From assembly GCA_905201285.1 (NCBI GenBank), contig CAJKNM010000032.1, positions 1-15,904 on the forward strand: a stretch of DNA of 15,904 nucleotides, written 5' to 3'. A program made the translations under genes and the position numbers. Of this stretch, positions 1 to 6,749 are shown piece after piece; within the stretch, counting starts at the first letter, position 1, and each line of letters starts with the position of its first letter. The stretch is from an uncultured Eubacteriales bacterium (lineage in GTDB: Bacteria; Bacillota; Clostridia; Monoglobales; Monoglobaceae). The notes below the pieces were generated by a model. That model made no database searches and was not told the origin of the DNA. It saw nothing but the letters and a program-made list of their open reading frames with translations.

Positions 1-137
1 AGAAATGAAATTTTTCGCGGTTTCACAATACTTTCGGCAAGATATTGTTACATTGCCGCAACGGGCGTGGCGGCGGATTTATGGGCGGAGGGCAATTAAT
101 TCAAAGCAATATCTTGCTGAAAATAACTTTTTCGACA
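1..137. repeat. Intergenic repeat element, copy A (probably cut by window edge)
   Basis: This stretch resembles 12784-12982. Positions 1-18 are identical to 12784-12801. The G-rich core 56-104 aligns without gaps to 12852-12900 (about 31 of 49 bases by hand count). Positions 107-137 match 12951-12982 closely. An inverted repeat brackets the core: 32-49 pairs with 105-122 over all 18 positions, two of them as G-U wobbles, leaving a 55-base loop. It lies just downstream of the minus-strand gene ending at 167 and its terminator. A 56-codon frame (5-175) begins MKFFAVSQY; the other copy has a 47-codon frame beginning MKFFAILQY. Neither frame has a convincing ribosome binding site, so I treat it as a non-coding repeat. 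Its class is unknown to me. Confidence 0.6.
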
Positions 138-142
138 GTCTC

Positions 143-167
143 AAAAAGGGGGCGTTCTGCCCCCTTT
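143..167 (-). terminator. Rho-independent terminator of the DUF2508 gene
   Basis: GGGGGC (148-153) pairs with GCCCCC (159-164) around a 5-base loop, extended by AAA/TTT. Read on the minus strand the stem is followed by a run of T (complement of 143-147). It begins at the stop codon of the minus-strand gene. Confidence 0.75.
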
Positions 168-424
168 CAGCATAGTTTTTTCAGTCGGTTTAAGAGTGAA
201 CAATATCTGACCTGTGCGGTGCGGAGCTCGTATATACAGATATCCACCTCGTCGGGATTGAATACACAGTCAAAATTATCCTGAGCAATTTCCATTTCGC
301 GGCGGGCTCGGTTTACCTCGGCGGTCAGAGCCGATATACTTTTTATTCGCTTTTCGTTTTCATCGGTCTTTGATTTTTCGTTTGTTTCGGGCATTTCCGA
401 CGGGTTTGTTTTTTGTGGTTTCAT
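167..424 (-). CDS. YaaL-like DUF2508 family small protein
   Basis: This is an 85-residue protein of unknown function. The N-terminal 30 residues are charged and low in complexity (many K, E, N). The rest fits the YaaL/DUF2508 pattern: a helix with conserved acidic and aromatic residues (EMEIAQDNFD), then NPDEVDICIYELRTAQVRY, comparable to the family's 'D..IY.L.AAE.RY..L' core. It has no signal peptide or membrane segment, so it is cytosolic. GGAGG lies 6 bases before the ATG at 424. In Bacilli the relative yaaL sits beside recR and bofA; no such neighbour is visible here. It is divergent from the response regulator gene and ends in its own terminator, so it looks monocistronic. The family match is by eye; its function is not known to me. 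Confidence 0.7.
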   Translation of the reverse strand: MKPQKTNPSEMPETNEKSKTDENEKRIKSISALTAEVNRARREMEIAQDNFDCVFNPDEVDICIYELRTAQVRYCSLLNRLKKLC

Positions 425-506
425 ATTATGCCTCCGGATTTTACAGCTATTTTAATATAGTATATTTAATAAATTAATATTTATACTTTTATAATTAAAA
501 AAGTTA

Positions 507-535
507 TTGATTTGTTCATAATTTAATAGTATAAT
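507..535 (+). promoter_or_regulatory. Candidate sigma-A promoter for the two-component operon
   Basis: TTGATT (507-512) and TATAAT (530-535) are separated by 17 bases. A second possible -10, TACAAT, lies at 543-548. The region is very AT-rich, so chance matches are likely. The first codon of the regulator is at 611, which would give a leader of roughly 70 bases. Confidence 0.45.
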
Positions 536-543
536 TTAATAGT
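518..543 (+). repeat. Perfect 13-bp tandem repeat over the -10 region
   Basis: ATAATTTAATAGT occurs twice without a gap, at 518-530 and 531-543. It directly follows the word TTTGTTCATAA (511-521), which also occurs in the htrA leader. OmpR-type regulators bind direct repeats, so an autoregulatory site is plausible, but this is inference. Confidence 0.6.
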
Positions 544-610
544 ACAATTGTGTAAAGAATAAATATATCAAAGATAAAAAACACATAATCCGGGAAAGGT
601 GGAAGGTGTT

Positions 611-1315
611 ATGCAAGGTACAAAAAATAAAGTTTTAATAGTTGACGATGAGGCTAATATTTGTGAGCTTATAAGGCTTTATGTCGAAAAGGAAGGCTAT
701 AGCGCTATAATTGCGACTGACGGCGCAAGGGCTGTCGAAAAATTCACAGAGGAGAAGCCGGATATAGTTCTTCTTGACATTATGCTTCCGGTTAAGGACG
801 GATGGCAGGTATGCAGAGAAATTCGTGCGGTGAGCGATACTCCTATTATTATGCTTACCGCTAAGGGCGAGACCTTTGATAAGGTTTTGGGTCTTGAACT
901 CGGGGCGGACGATTACATAGTCAAACCGTTTGAACCGAAGGAACTGATAGCGAGAATGAAGGCGGTTCTCCGCAGGGTCGAAACACGCCCCGCGCCTCAA
1001 CAGGAAGCCAGCGGCGAGCTTGTGTTTGACGGACTCAGAATAGGCCGCGAAACATACGAAATTTATCTTGACGGAAAGAAAATTGAGATGCCGCCAAAGG
1101 AATTTGAACTCTTGTACTTTCTTGCCAAAAACAAAAATAGGGTTTATACAAGAGACCAGCTTCTTGACGAAATATGGGGATATGAATTCTTCGGTGATTC
1201 ACGTACCGTTGACGTTCATATAAAACGAATCCGTGAGAAGATTGAGAGCGAGGGCAAGAACTGGCAGTTGAAAACCGTATGGGGTGTCGGCTATAAATTT
1301 GAAGTTTCCGAATAG
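611..1315 (+). CDS. OmpR/PhoB-family response regulator
   Basis: This 234-residue DNA-binding regulator receives phosphate from the kinase encoded directly downstream. The receiver domain (about 7-120) shows the acidic pair D12-D13, the phosphoacceptor D56 in the LLDIMLP motif, T83 and K105 in the VKPF motif. The C-terminal winged helix (about 138-232) has the Trans_reg_C hallmarks, including PPKEFELL, TRDQLL and TVDVHIKRIREKI, ending in VWGVGYKF. I choose the ATG at 611 because AAAGGTGG (595-602) sits 8 bases upstream; an in-frame GTG at 599 would fall inside that site. The kinase starts 23 bases after the stop, so the pair is an operon. The htrA neighbour makes a CssR- or CiaR-like envelope stress role likely, but exact orthology cannot be assigned from sequence alone. 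Confidence 0.93.
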   Translation: MQGTKNKVLIVDDEANICELIRLYVEKEGYSAIIATDGARAVEKFTEEKPDIVLLDIMLPVKDGWQVCREIRAVSDTPIIMLTAKGETFDKVLGLELGADDYIVKPFEPKELIARMKAVLRRVETRPAPQQEASGELVFDGLRIGRETYEIYLDGKKIEMPPKEFELLYFLAKNKNRVYTRDQLLDEIWGYEFFGDSRTVDVHIKRIREKIESEGKNWQLKTVWGVGYKFEVSE

Positions 1316-1338
1316 GGCTGTGAAGGAGAGGTTTTCAT

Positions 1339-2796
1339 ATGGACGGACGCAGTATGTTCGGAAAAATCTTTTTTGTAAATATTATTTCGATGCTTGTTTG
1401 TATAATCATACTCGGTTCAACCGAGGTGGTTTTAATGACGAGTTATATCTCAAAACAGAGCGAGGAAACTTTAAGCAAGAATGCCGAAACAATCATCAAT
1501 CTGATGAAGTCGGATATTTCAAAGGGAACAATGACCGATATGCTTAACGGCTTTGCTCACGCAATGGGAACGTACATTATAATATTGGATAACAAGAGCG
1601 AGGTTATCGCCTGCAGCGAGAGAAGCGATTTGGTTAATTCGCCGCCGTCGTTTGTAAGCGGTGAGTATACCAAGACGGTTTTAAGCGGCCAGAAGAACTC
1701 TATGATCGGCACGATGGGAAGTCTGTTTCAGGTGACGATGTTCACTCTTCAGATTCCCGTTAAGAACAGTAACGGCAATGTTTTGGGCGCTGTTATGCTC
1801 AGCCGGCCGATACCCGAGCACCAGAGAATGAAAAACGAAATAATACGCATAATGTTCTTATCGACGTTGGTTATTGTCGCAAGTTCGCTTGTGCTGTCAT
1901 ATTTTTTAGCAAAGCGTATTTCGGTTCCGATTCATAAAATTTGTGAATCGACCAAAGAGTTCGCAAAGGGTAACTTTTCGGTCAGAGTTGGGGAAGACAC
2001 CGTTCATTCGGACGTTCTTGAGATTGCCGAACTGACCGATGCCTTCAACAATATGGCGGAAGAACTCGAGAAAGGCGAAGAAATAAAGAATACGTTTATA
2101 TCCGATGTGTCGCATGAGCTGAGAACGCCGATGACAACAATAGGAGGCTTTGTTGCGGGAATCCTCGACGAGACTATTCCTCAGGATAAACAAAAGGATT
2201 ATCTTAAAATAGTCTATGACGAAATCAGCAGGCTTTCAAGACTTGTCAATACATTTTTGGATATTACCAGACTCCAGTCGGACAAGCTGACGCTTAACAA
2301 GATTGATTTTGACATAAACGAGCTTATCAGGATGGTTATAATCGGGCTTGAAAGCAAGATAGAAGCCAAGAAGATAGATGTTAAGCTTGAACTTGAGAGT
2401 GAGAACTGTTATGTGAATGCCGACCGCGACAGCATAACGAGGGTTGTGACAAATCTTTTGGACAACGCTGTGAAGTTCACGAACGAGGGCGGAAGGATTA
2501 CCGTAACGGTTACGACACATCAGCATTCTGTTTCCGTCAGCATAAAAAATCCCGGCTGCGGAATTTCAAAGGAGCACCAGCCGATGATTTTCAAGCGTTT
2601 CTATAAGGCGGACAAATCGCGCAGCCGTAACCGCGAGGGAACGGGGATAGGCCTGTATCTGGTAAAGAATATTTTAAGCGCCCACGGCAGGGATATTACC
2701 CTTGACAGCGTAGAGGGTGAGTATGCTGACTTTACATTTACTTTAGATAAAGGACGGCCGAATCAGCAAAGGGTATACTCGATTCACAACCAATAA
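1339..2796 (+). CDS. Membrane sensor histidine kinase with HAMP domain
   Basis: This 485-residue kinase is the partner of the upstream regulator. Visible parts in order are a membrane segment (about 9-33), an extracellular sensor region (about 34-166), a second membrane segment (about 169-191), a HAMP linker (about 192-245), and a HisKA helix with the phosphorylated H259 in VSHELRTP. The HATPase domain follows, with N-box N372/N376, a G1 box read as NPGCGI (404-409), the F box MIFKRFYKAD and G2 GTGIGLYLVK (434-443). The G1 box has Asn where most kinases have Asp, a variant I recall from other Firmicutes kinases, so I do not call it inactive. AAGGAGAGG lies 7 bases before the ATG. The sensor region matches no domain I can name. 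With htrA next door, sensing misfolded exported protein or wall stress is a reasonable inference. Confidence 0.92.
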   Translation: MDGRSMFGKIFFVNIISMLVCIIILGSTEVVLMTSYISKQSEETLSKNAETIINLMKSDISKGTMTDMLNGFAHAMGTYIIILDNKSEVIACSERSDLVNSPPSFVSGEYTKTVLSGQKNSMIGTMGSLFQVTMFTLQIPVKNSNGNVLGAVMLSRPIPEHQRMKNEIIRIMFLSTLVIVASSLVLSYFLAKRISVPIHKICESTKEFAKGNFSVRVGEDTVHSDVLEIAELTDAFNNMAEELEKGEEIKNTFISDVSHELRTPMTTIGGFVAGILDETIPQDKQKDYLKIVYDEISRLSRLVNTFLDITRLQSDKLTLNKIDFDINELIRMVIIGLESKIEAKKIDVKLELESENCYVNADRDSITRVVTNLLDNAVKFTNEGGRITVTVTTHQHSVSVSIKNPGCGISKEHQPMIFKRFYKADKSRSRNREGTGIGLYLVKNILSAHGRDITLDSVEGEYADFTFTLDKGRPNQQRVYSIHNQ

Positions 2797-2824
2797 ATTT
2801 TAATGTTTAAAAGCTCTTTTACAC

Positions 2825-2860
2825 TTTGTTCATAAAATTGTAAAAAATCGCGTATATAAT
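2825..2860 (+). promoter_or_regulatory. htrA promoter region with shared 11-base box
   Basis: A perfect -10, TATAAT, lies at 2855-2860. There is no good -35 at standard spacing; TTCATA (2829-2834) is 20 bases away. This would fit a promoter that needs an activator. The word TTTGTTCATAA (2825-2835) is identical to 511-521 in the regulator leader, making it a candidate binding site for that regulator. Confidence 0.5.
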
Positions 2861-2896
2861 GATGAGTGAAAAGAGAAAAGAACATAAAATATAAAA

Positions 2897-2952
2897 GCAA
2901 ATCTTCGACAGGGACTTCGCGGACGGAGAGATTAAATATTTGCCGGGCGAAG
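2897..2952 (+). other. Possible folded leader of htrA mRNA (interleaved stems)
   Basis: Between the promoter and the ribosome binding site, GCAAAT (2897-2902) can pair with ATTTGC (2938-2943), and CTTCGC (2915-2920) with GCGAAG (2947-2952). The two stems interleave, an H-type pseudoknot order, and end 8 bases before AAAGGAGAA (2958-2966). A competing pairing CTTCG (2903-2907) with 2948-2952 also exists. Stems of 6 bp can arise by chance. Confidence 0.25.
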
Positions 2953-2971
2953 CGGCGAAAGGAGAATCATT

Positions 2972-4471
2972 ATGAGTGACTTTGATGAAAGATTTAACGG
3001 CACAAACAATACAGACGGCATTGATAATACAAACAATGCAGGCATTACAAACAGTGCTGATACCGCAGACAGCACAAATACATTTTCAAATGCGGAAATG
3101 AATAATAATATGGGTAACGGCTTTGATAATAATTCATATCAGCAGCAGAACGCTCAGCCGTATAACGGCACATATTCGGACTTGGATAATACACAGCCGC
3201 AAGGCACAGCGGGTTATCAGTCGGTTAAAAACGATATTAGCCAAATCAACCTTGACGGTGCTCAGCCATCGGGCGATTCGGCGACATTCAGACACGGCGG
3301 TTATACCGAGAATATTCATTATAAGAAACCGCATAAGTCAAGAAACCGTTTCATAGCGGCTATGGTTTCGCTTACCGTTTTGAATTTAGCGATTATGGGC
3401 GGAACGTTCTTCGCGGGAACGCGATACGGTCAGCAGCAGAAACAGGTTGCCTCCAAACAGGAGCTTGTAAGCAGTTTAAGCGGCGACTCGGGTGATAATA
3501 CAAACGGCGCAGCCCAAACAGCCAATACAACCCCTGAGATGGCTACTACCGAGATTGCAAAAAAGGTAGGCCCGGCGGTTGTCGGAATCAGAAGCACAAT
3601 GCAGCAGCAGACAGGCTTCTTTGGCTCAACGAGCCAAGCTCAGGCAGAGGGTTCGGGCATAATCCTCTCTGAGGACGGATATATAGCAACAAACAACCAT
3701 GTTGTTGACGGAGCAACAGCGGTCAGCGTAATTTTAAATACCGGCACAGAGCTTGAAGCCAAGATTGTCGGAAAGGATGAACAGACTGACCTTGCTGTAA
3801 TCAAAATTGAACCGACGGAACAGCTTACCGTTGCCACAATCGGCGATTCGACAAACCTTGAAGTCGGCGAGAGAGTTGTCGCTATAGGTAACCCGATGGG
3901 TCTTGAATTCTTCGGAAGCGTTACCGAGGGTATCGTCAGTGCGGTAAACAGAAAGATTACCGTTGATAACAGAACAATGAGCCTTATCCAGACAGATGCG
4001 GCTATCAACTCGGGTAACTCGGGCGGTGCGCTGATTAACAGATTCGGCGAGGTTATAGGTATCAACTCGGTAAAGGTAAGCAGCGAGGGCGTTGAAGGTA
4101 TGGGCTTTGCAATCCCGAGCGCTGAAGCAAAACCGATAATTTCCGACCTGCTTCAGTACGGTTATGTTAAAGGCCGTCCGGTAATAGGTATTTCAACTCG
4201 TGAGGTAACCGAGTATATGGCTCGTGCATATTCGTGGCCGCAGGGTGTTCAGGTTATGGAGGTAACAGGCGATTCGGCTAAGAACGCCGGCCTTCAGCAG
4301 GGTGATATTATCACCGAGGTTGAGGGCGAGAAGATTACCGATTCGGATAAGCTGAACGAAATCAAGAATAAGCATAATCCGGGTGATAAGCTTAAAATGA
4401 CGGTTTATAAATATTCGACCGGCAGAACGGAGACAGTTGAGGTTACACTGTCAGAACAGCTTCCGGGTTAA
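2972..4471 (+). CDS. htrA: Membrane-anchored HtrA/DegP-type serine protease
   Basis: This 499-residue protease and chaperone degrades misfolded proteins outside the membrane. Residues 1-118 are a low-complexity Asn/Thr/Gln/Asp-rich stretch predicted to be cytosolic, followed by a basic patch and one membrane segment (about 127-150). The trypsin-like domain (about 190-395) carries the full triad: H243 (TNNHVV), D273 (TDLAVIKIE) and S350 (GNSGGAL). One PDZ domain follows (about 402-494), containing GVQVMEV and LQQGDIITEV. Length and plan match Bacillus HtrA proteins except for the unusually long cytosolic tail. The start follows AAAGGAGAA by 5 bases. It lies behind a two-component system, like htrB beside cssRS in B. 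subtilis, and has its own promoter and terminator, so it is probably controlled by that system. Confidence 0.95.
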   Translation: MSDFDERFNGTNNTDGIDNTNNAGITNSADTADSTNTFSNAEMNNNMGNGFDNNSYQQQNAQPYNGTYSDLDNTQPQGTAGYQSVKNDISQINLDGAQPSGDSATFRHGGYTENIHYKKPHKSRNRFIAAMVSLTVLNLAIMGGTFFAGTRYGQQQKQVASKQELVSSLSGDSGDNTNGAAQTANTTPEMATTEIAKKVGPAVVGIRSTMQQQTGFFGSTSQAQAEGSGIILSEDGYIATNNHVVDGATAVSVILNTGTELEAKIVGKDEQTDLAVIKIEPTEQLTVATIGDSTNLEVGERVVAIGNPMGLEFFGSVTEGIVSAVNRKITVDNRTMSLIQTDAAINSGNSGGALINRFGEVIGINSVKVSSEGVEGMGFAIPSAEAKPIISDLLQYGYVKGRPVIGISTREVTEYMARAYSWPQGVQVMEVTGDSAKNAGLQQGDIITEVEGEKITDSDKLNEIKNKHNPGDKLKMTVYKYSTGRTETVEVTLSEQLPG

Positions 4472-4483
4472 TGAAGTGATTTT

Positions 4484-4525
4484 GCCGCGCAGATGTGGAA
4501 CATTCACATCCGCGCGGCTTTTTTT
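4484..4525 (+). terminator. Strong rho-independent terminator of htrA
   Basis: GCCGCGC (4484-4490) pairs with GCGCGGC (4512-4518), and GATGTG (4492-4497) with CACATC (4505-4510), with one A-C mismatch between them and a 7-base loop. Seven T residues follow. It lies 12 bases after the htrA stop and separates the stress cassette from the division cluster. Confidence 0.92.
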
Positions 4526-4568
4526 GTTACAGTTGTGTTAAAATTTGCGTACAAATTGAATTTAGCGG

Positions 4569-4596
4569 TTTACATAGTCCGATTAAATGATATAAT
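4569..4596 (+). promoter_or_regulatory. Sigma-A promoter of the division/envelope cluster
   Basis: TTTACA (4569-4574) and TATAAT (4591-4596) are separated by 16 bases, with TGA immediately before the -10 (extended -10 element). This is the best promoter in the window and would drive the membrane-fusion protein and the genes behind it. The leader is about 100 bases and contains TTGCCG (4607-4612) complementary to CGGCAA (4658-4663); I recognise no riboswitch in it. Confidence 0.75.
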
Positions 4597-4700
4597 ATAT
4601 ATAAAGTTGCCGGAGTGGCAGAAAAATCACTTAAATTTATTACATAAGCCCAATTAACGGCAATTTGAGATGCCCGCAAAGCCAGACAGGAGGAAAACTG

Positions 4701-5969
4701 ATGGAAAATTCTGAAAACAATTCGGTTATGGTATCTCAGCGGCAAAAAAGACAAAAGCCCGGCAAACAAAAGAAAAGCAGGATAAGAACGGCGGCGTTGA
4801 TTTTTAGCGGCGTTGTTTTAATCTATATAATCTGTGCGGTCTTTGTAAGTCTTAATAAAAACCTGTCAACGACAACAGCCTTAAAGGGTACGGTTTCTGA
4901 GGGATTCCGTGCAAGCGGATATGTCTTTCGCGACCAGAACATTATAAACGCCGATACGGGCGGATATTTTGAGCCTGTGGTCAGCGAGGGTGACAGGGTT
5001 AAAAAAGACCAGGTTATAGGCTATGTATATTCCGAAAAACCCGACAGCGAGATTATCGAACAGATAAAATCGCTCAACAGTCAGCTTCAAATACGAGGAA
5101 TTGACGGTGAGGCAGCGGTGTATACGGGTGATATGACGTATGCAGAGGGGCAGATTTCAGATGCAATCAGAACTATGTCTGATGATAGGATAAACCGCGA
5201 TCTCAAATCTGTTGCGGAAAATAAACAAAAGATTAAGCTTATGCTTGGCGACGGCGGCAAAAACGACAATAATGCAAAGTCGGCGCAGCAGCTTCAGTCT
5301 GAAATCGATGCGCTGAATAACAGCGCGGGGAGCGGAAGGCCGATTACGGCGCCGGAAGGCGGCGTATTCAGCTCACGTGTTGACGGACTTGAAGATTCAT
5401 TCGGTACGGATAAGGTTAAAGAAGCTGTTCCGTCATATTTGACAGAGCTTGATAACCGTCAGCCCGCCGAGGTCGGACAGGCTGTGTGTAAGATTATAAA
5501 CAATTATACATGGTACTTCGCGGCAAATGTGTCCGAAAAGGATGCCGACACGCTTCAAAAGGGTCAGACAGTGAAAATGGAGTTCTTTGACCTTACGAAT
5601 AATGCCATATCCGGCACGGTCAGCCGTATTTCGGATGCGGAAAACGGCAGGAAAACGGTTGTTATTTCGACAAATCGGTATGTGCGGGGTATATACTCGG
5701 CGAACCGTGTAAACGCGGATTTGGTAACGGTAAGTTCAGAGGGAATTAAGCTTCCGGTTGAATGTCTGCGTGTGGTTGACGGCGTGACCGGTGTATATGT
5801 GGTTCGGCTTGACGCGGCAAAGTTTATGCCTGTGAACGTTAAGTATAAGAATGATGAATGGGCGATTGTCAGCGCGGTTGACAGTACAGACGGCGAAGGC
5901 AGACTGAGAATTTATGATGAGGTTATCGTAAATTACAAAACGCTTGAAGATGGTAAGGTTATACGCTGA
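4701..5969 (+). CDS. HlyD-like membrane-fusion protein with no transporter partner nearby
   Basis: This 422-residue protein has a basic cytosolic N-terminus (about 1-30), a single membrane anchor (about 31-51), then an extracellular part built like a periplasmic adaptor. A first lipoyl-like half is at about 60-110 (GYVFRDQNIINADTGGYF, then VSEGDRVKKDQVIGYV). A helical region (about 115-207) may form a hairpin. The second lipoyl half begins near 213 (RPITAPEGGVFSS), followed by a beta-barrel-like region (about 268-345). The start is the ATG at 4701 with AGGAGG 7 bases upstream; the frame extends to a TTG at 4665 without a good site. No ABC or RND transporter follows; it heads the yggS-sepF cluster, 21 bases before yggS. 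Its partner and cargo are unknown, so transport is only a family-level suggestion. Confidence 0.75.
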   Translation: MENSENNSVMVSQRQKRQKPGKQKKSRIRTAALIFSGVVLIYIICAVFVSLNKNLSTTTALKGTVSEGFRASGYVFRDQNIINADTGGYFEPVVSEGDRVKKDQVIGYVYSEKPDSEIIEQIKSLNSQLQIRGIDGEAAVYTGDMTYAEGQISDAIRTMSDDRINRDLKSVAENKQKIKLMLGDGGKNDNNAKSAQQLQSEIDALNNSAGSGRPITAPEGGVFSSRVDGLEDSFGTDKVKEAVPSYLTELDNRQPAEVGQAVCKIINNYTWYFAANVSEKDADTLQKGQTVKMEFFDLTNNAISGTVSRISDAENGRKTVVISTNRYVRGIYSANRVNADLVTVSSEGIKLPVECLRVVDGVTGVYVVRLDAAKFMPVNVKYKNDEWAIVSAVDSTDGEGRLRIYDEVIVNYKTLEDGKVIR

Positions 5970-5990
5970 AGCGGGAGAGGATGACATAGA

Positions 5991-6704
5991 GTGAGTGTTG
6001 CTGAAAACTTGGCGGAGATTCGGTCAAGAATAGATGAGTTGGCGCGAAGCGCCGGAAGAAATCCCGAGGAGGTTAAGCTGATTGCGGTCAGCAAGACAAA
6101 GCCGGTTTCGCTTATAAAAGAAGCGGTTGCGGCCGGTGCGCTTGATTTAGGGGAAAATAAACCACAGGAGATTGTTTCAAAGTATCCCGAATTTGAGGGT
6201 GACAGCGTTCGGTGGCATATGATTGGGCACTTACAAAAGAATAAAGTCAGACATATTATCGATAAGGCAGAGCTCATACATTCGGTTGACAGCCTTGCTC
6301 TTGCTGAAGAGATAAACAAGAGAGCCGAAGCGATAGGAAAGATACAAAAGATTTTGATACAGGTCAATGTGACAGGAGAGGACAGCAAGTCGGGAGTGTC
6401 TCCCGATGATGCGGCTGAGCTTTGCAGAGAAATATCAAAGCTTAATAACGTTAGAATTATGGGGCTGATGACAATTTCGGTCAGCGGTTATACCTATGAA
6501 GAAAATAAGAGTGTGTTTGACTCTTTGGCGGTGCTTGCCGCAAGGATTGATGATATGAAGATAGATAACGTTTCTATGAAAGAATTGTCTATGGGTATGA
6601 CCCACGACTTTGACGCGGCAATAGCCGCCGGAGCGACAATGGTAAGAGTGGGAACGGCTATCTTCGGCGCCAGAGATTACGGCGCGAAAAATAATGCAAA
6701 CTAA
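5991..6704 (+). CDS. yggS: YggS/YlmE-type PLP homeostasis protein
   Basis: This 237-residue protein belongs to the pyridoxal-phosphate-binding YggS/PROSC family, which buffers cellular PLP and amino-acid balance rather than acting as a known enzyme. The expected landmarks are all present: the PLP lysine K35 in LIAVSKTKP, GENKPQE, WHMIGHLQKNK, HSVDS, VNVTGEDSKSG, GLMTI, LSMGMTHDFDAAI and the phosphate-binding end VRVGTAIFG. The length is normal. It starts at a GTG (5991) preceded by GGGAGAGG 10 bases away; an ATG at 5981 meets a stop after two codons. It corresponds to ylmE in the B. subtilis ylm cluster, directly before sepF (ylmF) as here. Confidence 0.95.
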   Translation: MSVAENLAEIRSRIDELARSAGRNPEEVKLIAVSKTKPVSLIKEAVAAGALDLGENKPQEIVSKYPEFEGDSVRWHMIGHLQKNKVRHIIDKAELIHSVDSLALAEEINKRAEAIGKIQKILIQVNVTGEDSKSGVSPDDAAELCREISKLNNVRIMGLMTISVSGYTYEENKSVFDSLAVLAARIDDMKIDNVSMKELSMGMTHDFDAAIAAGATMVRVGTAIFGARDYGAKNNAN

Positions 6705-6749
6705 AAATCAATATATAAATGGCAGAGATGCAGAATCAGGAGGATAACA

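Noticed and set aside
45..284. 79-codon plus-strand frame at the left edge
   Set aside because: It spans the repeat element, a terminator and the antisense of the DUF2508 gene; no start signal is seen.
635..1000. Minus-strand open frame opposite the response regulator
   Set aside because: It lies wholly antisense to a clear regulator gene and has no recognisable domain or ribosome binding site.
3640..4065. 141-codon minus-strand frame opposite htrA
   Set aside because: It is antisense to the protease domain; its composition (many S, P, T, I) is what antisense reading of this gene produces.
4603..4700. Possible riboswitch in the leader of the membrane-fusion protein gene
   Set aside because: Only one 6-bp complementary pair (4607-4612 with 4658-4663) was found and no known riboswitch core is recognisable.
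5933..6388. 151-codon minus-strand frame over yggS
   Set aside because: It is a shadow of a well-supported gene on the other strand, with no motif of its own.
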